From Collinsella sp. 4_8_47FAA (GTDB lineage Bacteria > Actinomycetota > Coriobacteriia > Coriobacteriales > Coriobacteriaceae): DNA of 64,000 bases. Below are positions 1 through 7,701 of this stretch, one piece after another; the first letter of the stretch is position 1; each line of letters begins with the position of its first letter. The translations under genes and the position numbers were made by a program. The notes under the pieces were generated by a model that searched no databases, had not been told where the DNA came from, and worked only from the letters and a program-made list of their open reading frames with translations. Location of the stretch: the NCBI RefSeq assembly GCF_000763055.1, contig NZ_KN214135.1, positions 337,460 to 401,459 on the forward strand, read 5' to 3'.

Positions 1-345
1 GCGCCCTCGGCCGCCGCCCTCGCGGTAGAGCCTGCACCAGCGCTCCAGCGGGGACTTCGACCTGATCCCGAACTCGGCCATAGCGTCGGCCTTCGCCATC
101 CCGCCGTCGACCACGGCCGACGCCGCGGCGACCCTCTGCTCGAATGTGTACCTGGATTGTTTCCCGCCCATGGACAGCAGCGCCTCGCTTCCGAACGCCC
201 GGTATACCCACTGCCATTCTCTCACGGTCTCGCGGGGGACGGACAGGGCCTCGGCCGCCGGCTTGCAGCCGACGCCGGCGTCGAAGAGCTCGACGGCCCG
301 CCTCCTGGACTCCAGGTCGTGCTTCACCCTGAGGTCTATACTCAT
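1..345 (-). CDS. IS3-family transposase OrfA-like HTH protein (3' part outside window)
   Basis: An open frame of 115 codons runs from ATG at 345 to the window edge with no stop. The product starts MSIDLRVKHDLESRRRAVEL and contains a helix-turn-helix typical of transposase OrfA: a stretch with GVGCKPAAEALSVP, then WQWVYRAFG, then a second HTH-like repeat ending in RWCRLYREGG. Such proteins bind the IS ends and are often joined by frameshifting to an integrase-type OrfB. The ribosome binding site GGGAGG lies seven bases or so upstream and is partly buried in a hairpin (353-383). Because the gene is cut, I cannot say whether it is intact. Confidence 0.8.
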   Translation of the reverse strand, partial: MSIDLRVKHDLESRRRAVELFDAGVGCKPAAEALSVPRETVREWQWVYRAFGSEALLSMGGKQSRYTFEQRVAAASAVVDGGMAKADAMAEFGIRSKSPLERWCRLYREGGGRGR

Positions 346-352
346 GGAAAAC

Positions 353-383
353 CTCCCATTTCCCGATGTCCAAGAAATGGGAG
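353..383 (-). promoter_or_regulatory. hairpin covering the transposase ribosome binding site
   Basis: Perfect 10-bp inverted repeat: 353-362 pairs with 374-383, with an 11-nt loop. On the minus-strand transcript the 3' arm contains GGGAG of the Shine-Dalgarno site of the transposase gene. Sequestering the start site of transposase mRNA that reads in from outside is a known IS control strategy; its use here is inferred. Confidence 0.55.
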
Positions 384-468
384 GCAGTTCACAGGCACCT
401 TTGTGGTGGTTTCGCATCGTGGTACCATGGTTCATATCGTTGTTTAAACGACTAAGGGAGTAGACACC

Positions 469-2385
469 ATGGAAGAGGCCTATCGTCAAGCACGCAAGCG
501 CGGCGAGCAGGGACGTCGTCGCGCCATCAGCCAAAGCGAGCACCCGTACCTTACGGACCTCGACGGCCTCGTTGCCCAGCTCCCCTTAGGTCAGCGAGAG
601 AGCGTCGGCCTGAGGGACATTCCGCTCGAAATGGTCGTCGGCACGGTCACCAAAGGCCGTCAGTCTGCTTTTTCGTGTAACTTTATGCCCCTGCTGCCGT
701 TTAACACCGAGTTCGCCCGCAAGTGGTCCAACCTCTACGACATCCAGGTGACCGAGGGCTATCGCGACCCCATCATCGTCACCGAGTTCATGCATCGGTT
801 CTACGTCCAGGAGGGCAACAAGCGCGTCAGCGTCCTCAAATTCCTGGACGCCCCGACGGTTTCGGCCAAGGTCACCCGTCTCTACCCCGGCAAATGGGAT
901 TCCATCGAATGCCGCCTGTACGGCGAGTTCTGCGCGTTTTGGCGCGTCTGCCCCCTATACGAGATCGAGTTCTCGCGTGAGGGAAGCTACGAAACGCTCG
1001 CCAAGATGCTCGGTCAGAACCTTATCGAAAAATGGCCGCAGAAAAAGGTCGACTACCTGCGCCACACCTTCTTGCTCTTTAAGCGCGCCTACCTTCGCGC
1101 CGGCGGCGACCATCTGGACATTACACCCGCCGACGCAATGCTCGTCTACCTCAATGTGTACAACCAGGACCGTCTGCTGGACACGCCGACGGACATCGTC
1201 GTAAACCGCCTGTGCAAGATTTGGCGCGAGTTGGTCATTGCCGGCAAAAATGACGAGGACAAGGTCGATCTTGTCGAAGCACCGAGCGTCGATGAGGGGG
1301 AGTCACCCTCCAAGTCCACCTCCGGCGTGTTCAACTTCTTTATGGGCAAGACCGTCTACTCGGCGGCCAACCCTCTGCGCATCGCCTTTATCCATGAATT
1401 CCCCTGTGCATCGTCGAGCTGGGACAGTCTGCACGACCAAGGGCGTCAGTATCTCGACGAGCACTTTGGCGGCATCGTGCGCACCGAGGCGTTCGAGGAC
1501 TGTCACGATCCGGACGTGTTCTACGCCGCCGTGGAGACCGCCGTCAAGCAAGGGGCGAACGTCATCTTCTCGACTTCACACCGCCTGATGGAATATACGC
1601 TCAGGGCCGCCGTTGAGTATCCCCAGGTTCGGTTCCTCAACTGCTCTATCGGCCTTCCCCACCAAAGCGTCCGTTCGTACTTTGGCAAGATGTACGAGGC
1701 CAAGTTCCTCCTGGGCGCCCTTGCGGCTAGCATGGCGGACAACCATCGCATTGGCTACCACGCGTCGGTCTTTGCGTCGGGCGCGCTTAGCGAGATCAAC
1801 GCCTTTGCCATCGGCGCCTCGTTGCTCGACCCTCGCGCGCAGGTAATCCTCACTTGGGGCGATGTGCCCGCCGGCGGCCTTGCCGAGGCCATGTGCCGCG
1901 AAGGCGTGAGTGTTATGACCGGCGCTGACATGTCCAAGTCGCTCGAAGACCCTACGGCCTACGGACTCCACCGCCTGGTCGATGGCAAAGTCACCGGCAT
2001 CGCCATGCCGGTATGGAACTGGGGTCGATACTACGAGCTTATCGTGCGAAGCCTGCTGCATGGCACCTGGGATGAGACCAGTGACGATAGCCAGGTTCGC
2101 GCCGTCAACTACTGGTATGGTATGAGCTCGGGCGTTATCGACATTCGCTACGCTCCGGGCCTGCCTTATCAGACGCGCAAGCTTGTTCAGCTGCTCCGCA
2201 ATGGCATCGTCGAGGGCTCCATCAATCCATTTGGCGGCGAACTCCACAGCCAAGACGGCGTGGTGCAAATCGAGGGCTTTCCCCCGCTGCCGAGCACGCA
2301 GATTGTCGAGATGAATTGGCTGGCCGACAACGTGGTGGGCACCATTCCGCAGCTCGACGATGAGCCGAAAGTCCCTGCCCTATGA
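469..2385 (+). CDS. cytoplasmic BMP/Med-type binding protein with ParB-like N-terminal region
   Basis: 638 residues. The C-terminal half (about residue 300 onward, from LRIAFIHEF) resembles BMP/PnrA-type substrate-binding lipoproteins that bind nucleosides, with the ISTSHRLMEYT- and NCSIGLPHQ-type strands of that fold. No signal peptide or lipobox is present, so it should act in the cytoplasm. The first 240 residues contain a ParB/sulfiredoxin-like segment, RFYVQEGNKRVSVLKFL (about 107-123), which in ParB-type folds contacts nucleotide or DNA. It overlaps the next gene by four bases (ATGA), so the two are translationally coupled. A good RBS (AAGGGAG) supports the start. A nucleoside-sensing regulator is a reasonable inference; no function is proven. 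Confidence refers to the gene and fold. Confidence 0.75.
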   Translation: MEEAYRQARKRGEQGRRRAISQSEHPYLTDLDGLVAQLPLGQRESVGLRDIPLEMVVGTVTKGRQSAFSCNFMPLLPFNTEFARKWSNLYDIQVTEGYRDPIIVTEFMHRFYVQEGNKRVSVLKFLDAPTVSAKVTRLYPGKWDSIECRLYGEFCAFWRVCPLYEIEFSREGSYETLAKMLGQNLIEKWPQKKVDYLRHTFLLFKRAYLRAGGDHLDITPADAMLVYLNVYNQDRLLDTPTDIVVNRLCKIWRELVIAGKNDEDKVDLVEAPSVDEGESPSKSTSGVFNFFMGKTVYSAANPLRIAFIHEFPCASSSWDSLHDQGRQYLDEHFGGIVRTEAFEDCHDPDVFYAAVETAVKQGANVIFSTSHRLMEYTLRAAVEYPQVRFLNCSIGLPHQSVRSYFGKMYEAKFLLGALAASMADNHRIGYHASVFASGALSEINAFAIGASLLDPRAQVILTWGDVPAGGLAEAMCREGVSVMTGADMSKSLEDPTAYGLHRLVDGKVTGIAMPVWNWGRYYELIVRSLLHGTWDETSDDSQVRAVNYWYGMSSGVIDIRYAPGLPYQTRKLVQLLRNGIVEGSINPFGGELHSQDGVVQIEGFPPLPSTQIVEMNWLADNVVGTIPQLDDEPKVPAL

Positions 2386-3092
2386 AAATCCTTGCCATAG
2401 CCGATACCGAAGAACGATGCCTTTGGGAGTGCTTTCGCAAGGAACGCTTTGAGGGAGTCGACCTGATTTTGTCCGCCGGCGATCTGGACCCGGACTATCT
2501 TGAGTTTTTGGTTACGGTCATCAACAAACCGCTCATCTACGTGCGCGGAAATCACGATGACCGCTACGCACGTCATGCACCGGGTGGATGTATCTGCGTA
2601 GAGGACAGCGTGTACACGTACCGAGGGATTCGCATTGCGGGCCTTGGCGGGTCCATGCGTTATCGCGACGGCGCCAACATGTACACCGAACGCGAGATGT
2701 CCAAGCGCATGCGTAAGCTGTCGCGTAAGGTTAGGATGGTCGGCGGGTGCGACATTCTGCTTACCCATGCACCCGCCGCCGGTATGGGTGATCTGGACGA
2801 TCTGCCGCATCGAGGATTCGAGTGCTTTAACACAGCACTCGAATCCTGGAATCCCGACTACATGGTGCACGGGCATGTGCACCAAAGCTACGGTTGCGAT
2901 TTTCAGCGCGAGCGTCAGCATGTGTGTGGAACGACGATCATCAACGCCTGCGGCTATACGCAGTTTGAGCTCGACCAGACGCACTACCCCATCCGCGGCT
3001 GGCAAGCAGCTTGGCTCAACTCACAAACCATGCGCCGCGAGCTCAAACGCCACGAAGCCATCGAGCCCTCAACGGCCAGAACACTCTGGTAA
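2382..3092 (+). CDS. metallophosphoesterase family protein
   Basis: 236 residues with the full set of calcineurin-like phosphoesterase motifs: an Asp near residue 8 (IADTEE), GDLD, GNHDDRY, THAPAAG and GHVH. These ligate two metal ions and cleave phosphomonoesters or phosphodiesters. The usual first motif DxH appears as DTE, so one metal ligand is changed, as in several small YfcE/Icc-like relatives. No membrane segments or signal peptide. Start codon overlaps the stop of the BMP-like gene (ATGA), indicating one operon and probably a joint role, for example in nucleotide metabolism or signalling. The substrate is unknown. Confidence 0.8.
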   Translation: MKILAIADTEERCLWECFRKERFEGVDLILSAGDLDPDYLEFLVTVINKPLIYVRGNHDDRYARHAPGGCICVEDSVYTYRGIRIAGLGGSMRYRDGANMYTEREMSKRMRKLSRKVRMVGGCDILLTHAPAAGMGDLDDLPHRGFECFNTALESWNPDYMVHGHVHQSYGCDFQRERQHVCGTTIINACGYTQFELDQTHYPIRGWQAAWLNSQTMRRELKRHEAIEPSTARTLW

Positions 3093-3093
3093 C

Positions 3094-3130
3094 CACCACA
3101 AAGAGGACACTGTCCCCTTTGTGGTGCTTT
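3094..3130 (+). terminator. terminator-like hairpin with GGGACAG-type loop
   Basis: Two bases after the phosphoesterase stop. 3094-3103 pairs perfectly with 3117-3126 (10 bp); the 13-nt loop contains GGACACTGTCC and is followed by CTTTT. It belongs to the recurrent hairpin family also seen at 29258 and 36856. Confidence 0.7.
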
Positions 3131-3143
3131 TGACGCGATAGCA

Positions 3144-3180
3144 AGAAACCCGGTCCTGCACAAGGCAGAACCGGGTTTCT
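3144..3180 (-). terminator. terminator of the rpmG-secE-nusG-rplK-rplA transcript
   Basis: 10-bp stem 3144-3153/3171-3180 (AGAAACCCGG), extended by further pairs towards the loop. It sits 37 bases after the rplA stop on the minus strand. The U-tract is short (TTTCTT), and the hairpin may also act on the plus strand. Confidence 0.6.
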
Positions 3181-3217
3181 TTAGCAATGCTTGCTGTACT
3201 CAGGCAGTAACTAGCAG

Positions 3218-3925
3218 TTACTCAGCCAGGAAGTCACGCTGGACAGCGGGATCGACCTTGACGCCAGGGCCCATGGTGGAAGACACGGAGATGGACTTGA
3301 CGTACTTGCCCTTAGCAGAAGAGGGCTTGACGCGCAGAATCTCGGTGTACAGGGCAGCGTAGTTCTCGACGAGCTGCTGCTCAGAGAAGGACTTCTTGCC
3401 CAGGGGCACGTGGCAGATGCCGTAGCGGTCGGCGCGGTACTCAACGCGGCCAGCCTTGAGCTCGGAGACCATCTTGGCGACGTCCATGGTCACGGTGCCG
3501 AGCTTGGGGTTCGGCATGAGGCCACGGGGACCAAGAATCTTACCGATGCGGCCAACCTTGGCCATCATGTTCGGCGTAGCGATAGCGGCGTCGAAGTTGA
3601 TCTCGCCCTTCTGAATCTGGGCGACGAGCTCGTCGGAACCGATGATGTCGGCGCCGGCAGCCTCGGCCTCGCGGGCCTTCTCGCCCTCGGCGAAGACGGC
3701 AACACGAACGGTCTTGCCGGTGCCGTGGGGCAGGGAGATGGAACCACGGATGTTCTGGTCAGCCTTACGAGTATCGATGCCCAGACGGAAGTGGGCCTCG
3801 ACGGTCTCGTCGAACTTGGCGGTGTCGAGCTCCTTGATGAGCTTGGCAGCCTGAAGGGGGGTGTAGAGCGTGGCGCGGTCGATCTTCTCGGCAGCGGCGT
3901 TATAGCTCTTACCATGCTTAGCCAT
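3218..3925 (-). CDS. rplA: 50S ribosomal protein L1
   Basis: Ribosomal protein L1 binds 23S rRNA at the L1 stalk and usually also represses its own operon. The protein starts [16 protein letters not shown] and carries the conserved block [22 protein letters not shown] chose ATG at 3925 (235 residues) over ATG at 3931 because AGGAGG ends only two bases before 3931 but eight before 3925. It is last in the order rpmG, tRNA-Trp, secE, nusG, rplK, rplA, the standard bacterial arrangement. The rplJ-rplL genes that usually follow are not in this place; a terminator comes next. Confidence 0.97.
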   Translation of the reverse strand: MAKHGKSYNAAAEKIDRATLYTPLQAAKLIKELDTAKFDETVEAHFRLGIDTRKADQNIRGSISLPHGTGKTVRVAVFAEGEKAREAEAAGADIIGSDELVAQIQKGEINFDAAIATPNMMAKVGRIGKILGPRGLMPNPKLGTVTMDVAKMVSELKAGRVEYRADRYGICHVPLGKKSFSEQQLVENYAALYTEILRVKPSSAKGKYVKSISVSSTMGPGVKVDPAVQRDFLAE

Positions 3926-4042
3926 GTGCATTACCTCCTGTGGTTAAACGGGCGTGAGCCCTCCCACATCGTATCGTGTGCCCTATTGCACACATTTAGC
4001 GGGCGCCCCGGTCGGAGCACCCGTCGTTACCATAAGAAATCG

Positions 4043-4471
4043 CTACTCAGCGATGGTGACGCCCATGGAACGGGCGGTACCGGCGATGATCTTCTTGGCG
4101 GCGTCAATGTCGTTGGCATTGAGGTCTGGCATCTTGATCTCGGCGATCTTGGTGAGCTGCTCCTGGGAGAGCTGGCCAACCTTGTCGGCCTGGGGCTTAG
4201 CGGAACCAGACTTGAGGTTCAGCTCCTTCTTGATGAGGTGAGCCGCCGGCGGGGTCTTGGTGATGAAGGAGAAGGACTTATCCTCGTAGACAGAGATCTC
4301 AACGGGGATGATGTCGCCCTTCTTGTCCTGCGTCTCGGCGTTAAAGGCCTGGCAGAACTGCATGATGTTCACGCCAGCAGCGCCCAGGGCGGGGCCGACG
4401 GGAGGAGCGGGGTTAGCTGCACCAGCAGGAATCTGGAGCTTAATGACGTTGGCAACCTTCTTCTCAGCCAT
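4043..4471 (-). CDS. rplK: 50S ribosomal protein L11
   Basis: 142 residues, the normal length. It begins [20 protein letters not shown] and contains the conserved [19 protein letters not shown] stretch used to bind the GTPase-centre RNA of 23S rRNA, and the C-terminal RNA-binding domain ends [13 protein letters not shown]11 is needed for translation factor binding and for the RelA stringent signal. It lies between nusG and rplA in a co-directional cluster. The 110-base gap to rplA and the 120-base gap to nusG have no clear terminator, consistent with one transcript; an L1 binding site may lie in one of these gaps but I could not define it. Confidence 0.97.
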   Translation of the reverse strand: MAEKKVANVIKLQIPAGAANPAPPVGPALGAAGVNIMQFCQAFNAETQDKKGDIIPVEISVYEDKSFSFITKTPPAAHLIKKELNLKSGSAKPQADKVGQLSQEQLTKIAEIKMPDLNANDIDAAKKIIAGTARSMGVTIAE

Positions 4472-4591
4472 GGTTATTCCTTTCGAATCACGAGTGTGAA
4501 GTACTTGCTATATCGTAAGCACGCACGTGTTAGAAGCACTCCTGAGATGAGCAGTCACAGAAGAAGCACGCTCGCGCGAACGGACGAAAAC

Positions 4592-5128
4592 TTAAGCGAT
4601 GACAGCGACCTGGTTAAAGTCGAGCTCGACCGGCGTCTCGCGGCCAAAGATCATCAGCGTGACCTTGAGCTTGCCAGCCTCGGTGTTAACCTCGGAGACC
4701 TTACCATCAAAGTCGGTAAGCGGGCCATCGGTGACGCGGACGGACGTGCCGACCTGAATATCAACCGAGGTGCGCTTGGGCGAATCGCCCTTACCGGGAC
4801 GACGAGTCATCTTATTGTACTCATCGCGGGAAAGCGGTGCGGGCTTACCGTTGCCGCCCAGGAAACCGGTGACGCCGGGCGTGTTGCGGAGACACGTCCA
4901 AGCATCGTCATCCATCTCCATGCGGACCAGGACATAACCCGGGAAGATCTTGGAATCCTTGGTCTCACGCTTGCCACCCTCTTTAATCTCGGTGACGCGC
5001 TCCATAGGAATCTCGATATCAAAGATACGGTCCTGCATGCCCATAGTCTCGATGCGATGCTCGAGATCGGACTTAACGCGGTTCTCGTATCCAGAGTAAG
5101 TGTGAACGACGTACCAACGCTTAGACAT
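4592..5128 (-). CDS. nusG: transcription termination/antitermination protein NusG
   Basis: 178 residues. The NGN domain begins RWYVVHTYSGYENRVK and continues to FPGYVLVRMEMDD; the C-terminal KOW domain starts near VGTSVRVTDGPLTDFDG. NusG rides on RNA polymerase, influences pausing and Rho termination, and couples transcription to translation through S10. The start lies three bases after the secE stop, so the two are one translational unit. The gene is complete and of family-typical length. Confidence 0.97.
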   Translation of the reverse strand: MSKRWYVVHTYSGYENRVKSDLEHRIETMGMQDRIFDIEIPMERVTEIKEGGKRETKDSKIFPGYVLVRMEMDDDAWTCLRNTPGVTGFLGGNGKPAPLSRDEYNKMTRRPGKGDSPKRTSVDIQVGTSVRVTDGPLTDFDGKVSEVNTEAGKLKVTLMIFGRETPVELDFNQVAVIA

Positions 5129-5131
5129 GGT

Positions 5132-5470
5132 TTAGCCCCTCAATCCAGAGAACAGAGCAAGAGCCTCGCCAAAGCCAGCATCGAGCAGAGCGATGACGAC
5201 GCCGACGACGATCAGAGAAGCGCAAACGACAACCGAGTAGTTCACGAGCTCCTTCTTATCGGGCCACGTGACACGCTTCATCTCGGACTTGACCGAAGCG
5301 AAATACTTCTTGGTGCGGGCGAAGAAACCAGGCTTCTCATTCTTCTTGGACTTCGCAGCCTTCTCGTTCTTCTTGGCAACGGCCTTCTTGGCCTCAACCT
5401 TGGAGTTGGCGGCAGCTTTGTTGGCAGGTGCCGGCTGCTGAGCCTTCTTCTTGTTCTTCTTGTTGGCCAT
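5132..5470 (-). CDS. secE: preprotein translocase subunit SecE
   Basis: 112 residues: a long, very lysine- and alanine-rich N-terminal extension (about 1-45), then the conserved amphipathic helix SVKSEMKRVTWPDKKELVNY and one membrane segment (VVVCASLIVVGVVIALLDAGF). This is the single-spanning form found in Gram-positives and actinobacteria. SecE clamps the two halves of SecY. The low-complexity basic extension is longer than in the shortest homologues. The gene is directly followed by nusG. Confidence 0.93.
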   Translation of the reverse strand: MANKKNKKKAQQPAPANKAAANSKVEAKKAVAKKNEKAAKSKKNEKPGFFARTKKYFASVKSEMKRVTWPDKKELVNYSVVVCASLIVVGVVIALLDAGFGEALALFSGLRG

Positions 5471-5546
5471 TTGGGTTACCTCCGCGCAATGCGCTTATAC
5501 ATGAGTAAACCGTAAGCCCCCAAGTGGGAGCTTACGGAATAATGAC

Positions 5547-5622
5547 TGGCACGCCAGGAAGGACTCGAACCCTCAACACTCGGTTTTGGAGACCGATGCT
5601 CTACCAATTGAACTACTGGCGT
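5547..5622 (-). tRNA. tRNA-Trp (CCA)
   Basis: Complete cloverleaf of 76 nt with CCA encoded at 5547-5549. The acceptor stem pairs ACGCCAG with CTGGCGT. The anticodon loop reads CTCCAAA, giving anticodon CCA. It lies between rpmG and secE, as in many bacteria, and is probably cut from the same transcript. Confidence 0.95.
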
Positions 5623-5635
5623 ATGTGACTAGAGA

Positions 5636-5785
5636 CTAACGAGTCTCTTTGTGCAGCGTGTGGTGACGGCACCAGGGGCAATACTTCTTGATCTCCATAC
5701 GATCAGGCATGGTCGACTTGTTCTTGGTGGTCGTATAGTTGCGGCGCTTGCACTCAGTGCACGCAAGAGTAACTAGAGTACGCAT
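5636..5785 (-). CDS. rpmG: 50S ribosomal protein L33
   Basis: A 49-residue gene that begins [20 protein letters not shown], with the second cysteine pair in [16 protein letters not shown], giving the four-cysteine zinc-binding form of L33. L33 sits near the E site of the large subunit. The zinc form is often the one used under zinc-sufficient conditions and paired with a Cys-less paralogue elsewhere. It is first in the secE-nusG-rplKA operon and is preceded by a promoter at 5831-5860. Confidence 0.95.
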   Translation of the reverse strand: MRTLVTLACTECKRRNYTTTKNKSTMPDRMEIKKYCPWCRHHTLHKETR

Positions 5786-5830
5786 GTATCCTGAACCTTT
5801 CATTTCCGCCCCGTACGGGCACGAGTTGTT

Positions 5831-5870
5831 ACTTTATCAGCTCCACGCAAGTGCTGTCAATGAAAACCTC
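5831..5870 (-). promoter_or_regulatory. promoter of the rpmG operon with shared upstream block
   Basis: On the minus strand a perfect -35 TTGACA (5855-5860) is followed after 18 bases by TAAAGT (5831-5836). The -35 and the bases upstream of it (5854-5870) are identical over 17 nt to those of the tRNA promoter at 7685-7701. The start of transcription would be about 35-40 bases before rpmG. Confidence 0.55.
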
Positions 5871-6005
5871 GAGTCAATTGGTTCTCGGTGGATCCATTCA
5901 TATTTGGAACACATCAATGAAACCATCGAGAGCTAATCGACGGTGCTTCCAGGACCATTATCGATCCTCTCGACACCAGCAACGGCTCAATATCCATTGC
6001 AGAAA

Positions 6006-6037
6006 AGAACCCGGCACCCATATAAGTGCCGGGTTCT
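6006..6037 (-). terminator. tuf terminator
   Basis: Perfect 12-bp stem 6006-6017/6026-6037 with an 8-nt loop, followed on the minus strand by TTTCT. It lies 27 bases after the tuf stop. The stretch between it and rpmG (5871-6005) shows nothing else I can name. Confidence 0.85.
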
Positions 6038-6064
6038 CTAAGTCAGCTATATCAAAGAGCTAAT

Positions 6065-7255
6065 TTACTCAATGATCGTGGAGACGATGCCCGAACCGAC
6101 GGTGTGGCCACCCTCGCGGATAGCGAAGCGCAGGCCCTCCTCCATGGCGATCGGGTGGATGAGGTCGCCCTCGATGGTGATGTGGTCACCAGGCATAGCC
6201 ATCTCGGTGCCCTCGGGGAGCTTGACCGTACCGGTAACGTCGGTGGTACGGAAGTAGAACTGAGGACGATAACCATCGAAGAACGGGGTGTGACGGCCGC
6301 CCTCCTCCTTGGTCAGAACGTAGATCTCACCGGTGAACTTGGTGTGCGGGGTAACCGAACCGGGCTTGCAGAGAACCTGGCCGCGCTCGATGTCCTCGCG
6401 CTTGATGCCGCGGAGCAGCAGACCGACGTTGTCGCCAGCCTCGCAGAAGTCCATGGACTTACGGAACATCTCGATACCGGTAACGACGGTGTTCTGGGTA
6501 TCCTTGATGCCGACGATCTCGACGGGCTCGTTGAGCTTGAGCTCACCGCGCTCGACACGGCCGGTAGCAACGGTACCACGGCCGGAGATGGTCATAACGT
6601 CCTCAACGGCCATCAGGAACGGGAGGTCGTTGTTACGAGCAGGCGTCGGGATGTACTCGTCGACAGCCTTCATGAGCTCGCGGATGGCGTCCATCCACTT
6701 GGCGTCGCCCTCGAGAGCGCCCAGAGCGGAACCACGGATGACGGGGATGTCGTCGCCGGGGAAATCGTACTCGGAGAGGAGCTCACGGGTCTCCATCTCG
6801 ACGAGGTCGATGAGCTCGTCATCGTCGACCATGTCGCACTTGTTCAGGAAGACGACGATGTAGGGAACGCCGACCTGACGGGCGAGCAGGATGTGCTCGC
6901 GGGTCTGAGCCATGGGGCCGTCGGTAGCGGCGATGACCAGGATAGCGCCGTCCATCTGAGCAGCACCGGAGATCATGTTCTTGACGTAGTCAGCGTGGCC
7001 CGGGCAGTCAACGTGAGCGTAGTGACGGGCAGCGGTCTCGTACTCGACGTGGGAGACGGAGATCGTAATGCCGCGCTCGCGCTCCTCGGGAGCCTTGTCG
7101 ATGTTCTCGAACGCAGTGAAGTCAGCCTTGCAGCCCTCGGTCTCGGAGAGAACCTTGGTGATGGCAGCGGTCAGCGTGGTCTTGCCGTGGTCGACGTGAC
7201 CAATGGTGCCGATGTTAACATGCGGCTTAGTGCGCTCAAACTTCTCTTTGGCCAT
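6065..7255 (-). CDS. tuf: translation elongation factor Tu
   Basis: 396 residues, standard length. GTP-binding motifs are all present: GHVDHGKTT (P-loop), DCPGH (G3) and NKCD (G4). It begins [20 protein letters not shown] and ends with the typical [17 protein letters not shown]-Tu brings aminoacyl-tRNA to the ribosome. It is transcribed from the right behind three tRNA genes (Tyr, Thr, Met), an arrangement known from other bacteria as a tRNA-tufB operon. RBS GAGGAGGG precedes the start. No fusA or rpsJ neighbours are present, so it is a stand-alone tuf copy. Confidence 0.98.
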   Translation of the reverse strand: MAKEKFERTKPHVNIGTIGHVDHGKTTLTAAITKVLSETEGCKADFTAFENIDKAPEERERGITISVSHVEYETAARHYAHVDCPGHADYVKNMISGAAQMDGAILVIAATDGPMAQTREHILLARQVGVPYIVVFLNKCDMVDDDELIDLVEMETRELLSEYDFPGDDIPVIRGSALGALEGDAKWMDAIRELMKAVDEYIPTPARNNDLPFLMAVEDVMTISGRGTVATGRVERGELKLNEPVEIVGIKDTQNTVVTGIEMFRKSMDFCEAGDNVGLLLRGIKREDIERGQVLCKPGSVTPHTKFTGEIYVLTKEEGGRHTPFFDGYRPQFYFRTTDVTGTVKLPEGTEMAMPGDHITIEGDLIHPIAMEEGLRFAIREGGHTVGSGIVSTIIE

Positions 7256-7309
7256 AAAGCCCTCCTCTTAACAGGTCGTCCCCGGACGGGACTTTGCCTT
7301 TATACCATA

Positions 7310-7340
7310 GTGGCCTCTCAACATACTATTGAGAAGCCAC
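7310..7340 (-). other. stem-loop between tRNA-Met and tuf
   Basis: 7310-7321 and 7329-7340 form a 12-bp stem with one G-T wobble and a 7-nt loop. No U-tract follows on the minus strand, so it looks more like an RNA processing site or a partial terminator in the tRNA-tuf transcript than a full terminator. Confidence 0.4.
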
Positions 7341-7351
7341 CGTGTTACCTA

Positions 7352-7428
7352 TGGTAGCGGTGACTGGATTCGAACCAGTGACGCCACGGGTATGAACCGT
7401 GTGCTCTAACCAACTGAGCTACACCGCC
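7352..7428 (-). tRNA. tRNA-Met (CAT)
   Basis: 77 nt including encoded CCA (7352-7354). Acceptor GGCGGTG pairs with CACCGCT; the anticodon loop TTCATAC gives CAT. The D-arm and the standard first acceptor pair (G-T wobble at the top) fit an elongator rather than an initiator, which would have a C1-A72 type mismatch. Confidence 0.93.
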
Positions 7429-7431
7429 GGA

Positions 7432-7507
7432 TGGAGCCTGCAACCAGACTTGAACTGGTGACCTCTTCGTTACCAACGAAGTGCTCTACCGACTGAGCTA
7501 TACAGGC
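7432..7507 (-). tRNA. tRNA-Thr (GGT)
   Basis: 76 nt with encoded CCA (7432-7434). Acceptor GCCTGTA pairs with TGCAGGC. The anticodon stem CTTCG/CGAAG encloses TTGGTAA, anticodon GGT. It lies three bases from tRNA-Met, so the two are processed from one precursor. Confidence 0.94.
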
Positions 7508-7517
7508 ACTTGACGGG

Positions 7518-7599
7518 TGGGAGCTATAGGATTCGAACCTATGTAGGCAGAGCCAACGGGTTTACAGCCCGTCCCCATTAACCACTCGGGCAAACTCCC
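7518..7599 (-). tRNA. tRNA-Tyr (GTA)
   Basis: 82 nt to the discriminator base, with the long variable arm of bacterial tRNA-Tyr. The anticodon loop carries GTA. Unlike its neighbours, CCA is not encoded: the bases after the discriminator A read CCC. CCA must be added after transcription. It is the promoter-proximal gene of the Tyr-Thr-Met-tuf cluster. Confidence 0.92.
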
Positions 7600-7661
7600 A
7601 AACGTTCAAGTATCCGCAGGTCCTTTGGTCTTTTGGACCGCCGCCCCCGCGAACGAAGAAG

Positions 7662-7701
7662 ATAATACGATGCCACCTTGGGGGCTGTCAATGAAAACCT
7701 C
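7662..7701 (-). promoter_or_regulatory. strong promoter of the tRNA-Tyr-Thr-Met (tuf) cluster
   Basis: Minus strand: TTGACA (7686-7691), an 18-base spacer, then TATTAT (7662-7667), a near-consensus promoter. The 17-nt block 7685-7701 is identical to the rpmG promoter block. The transcript would start about 55-60 bases before tRNA-Tyr. Confidence 0.7.

Larger units (their letters stand above)
1..391 (-). mobile_element. IS3-family insertion sequence, left end only (cut by window edge)
   Basis: The element reads leftward from about 391 and runs out of the window at 1. Its outer tip on the minus strand starts TGAACTGCCTCCCATTTC, which resembles the terminal inverted repeats of the IS3/IS150 group, beginning with TG and continuing to a TTGGACA stretch. 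An OrfA-like helix-turn-helix gene starts 46 bases inside this end. The right end, the second orf and the target duplication are outside the window, so completeness cannot be judged. Family assignment rests on the gene and the end sequence and was not tested by a search. Confidence 0.75.

Noticed and set aside
3410-5515. 701-codon frame on the plus strand
   Set aside because: Exact antisense of rplA, rplK, nusG and secE; long only because of GC-rich codon bias.
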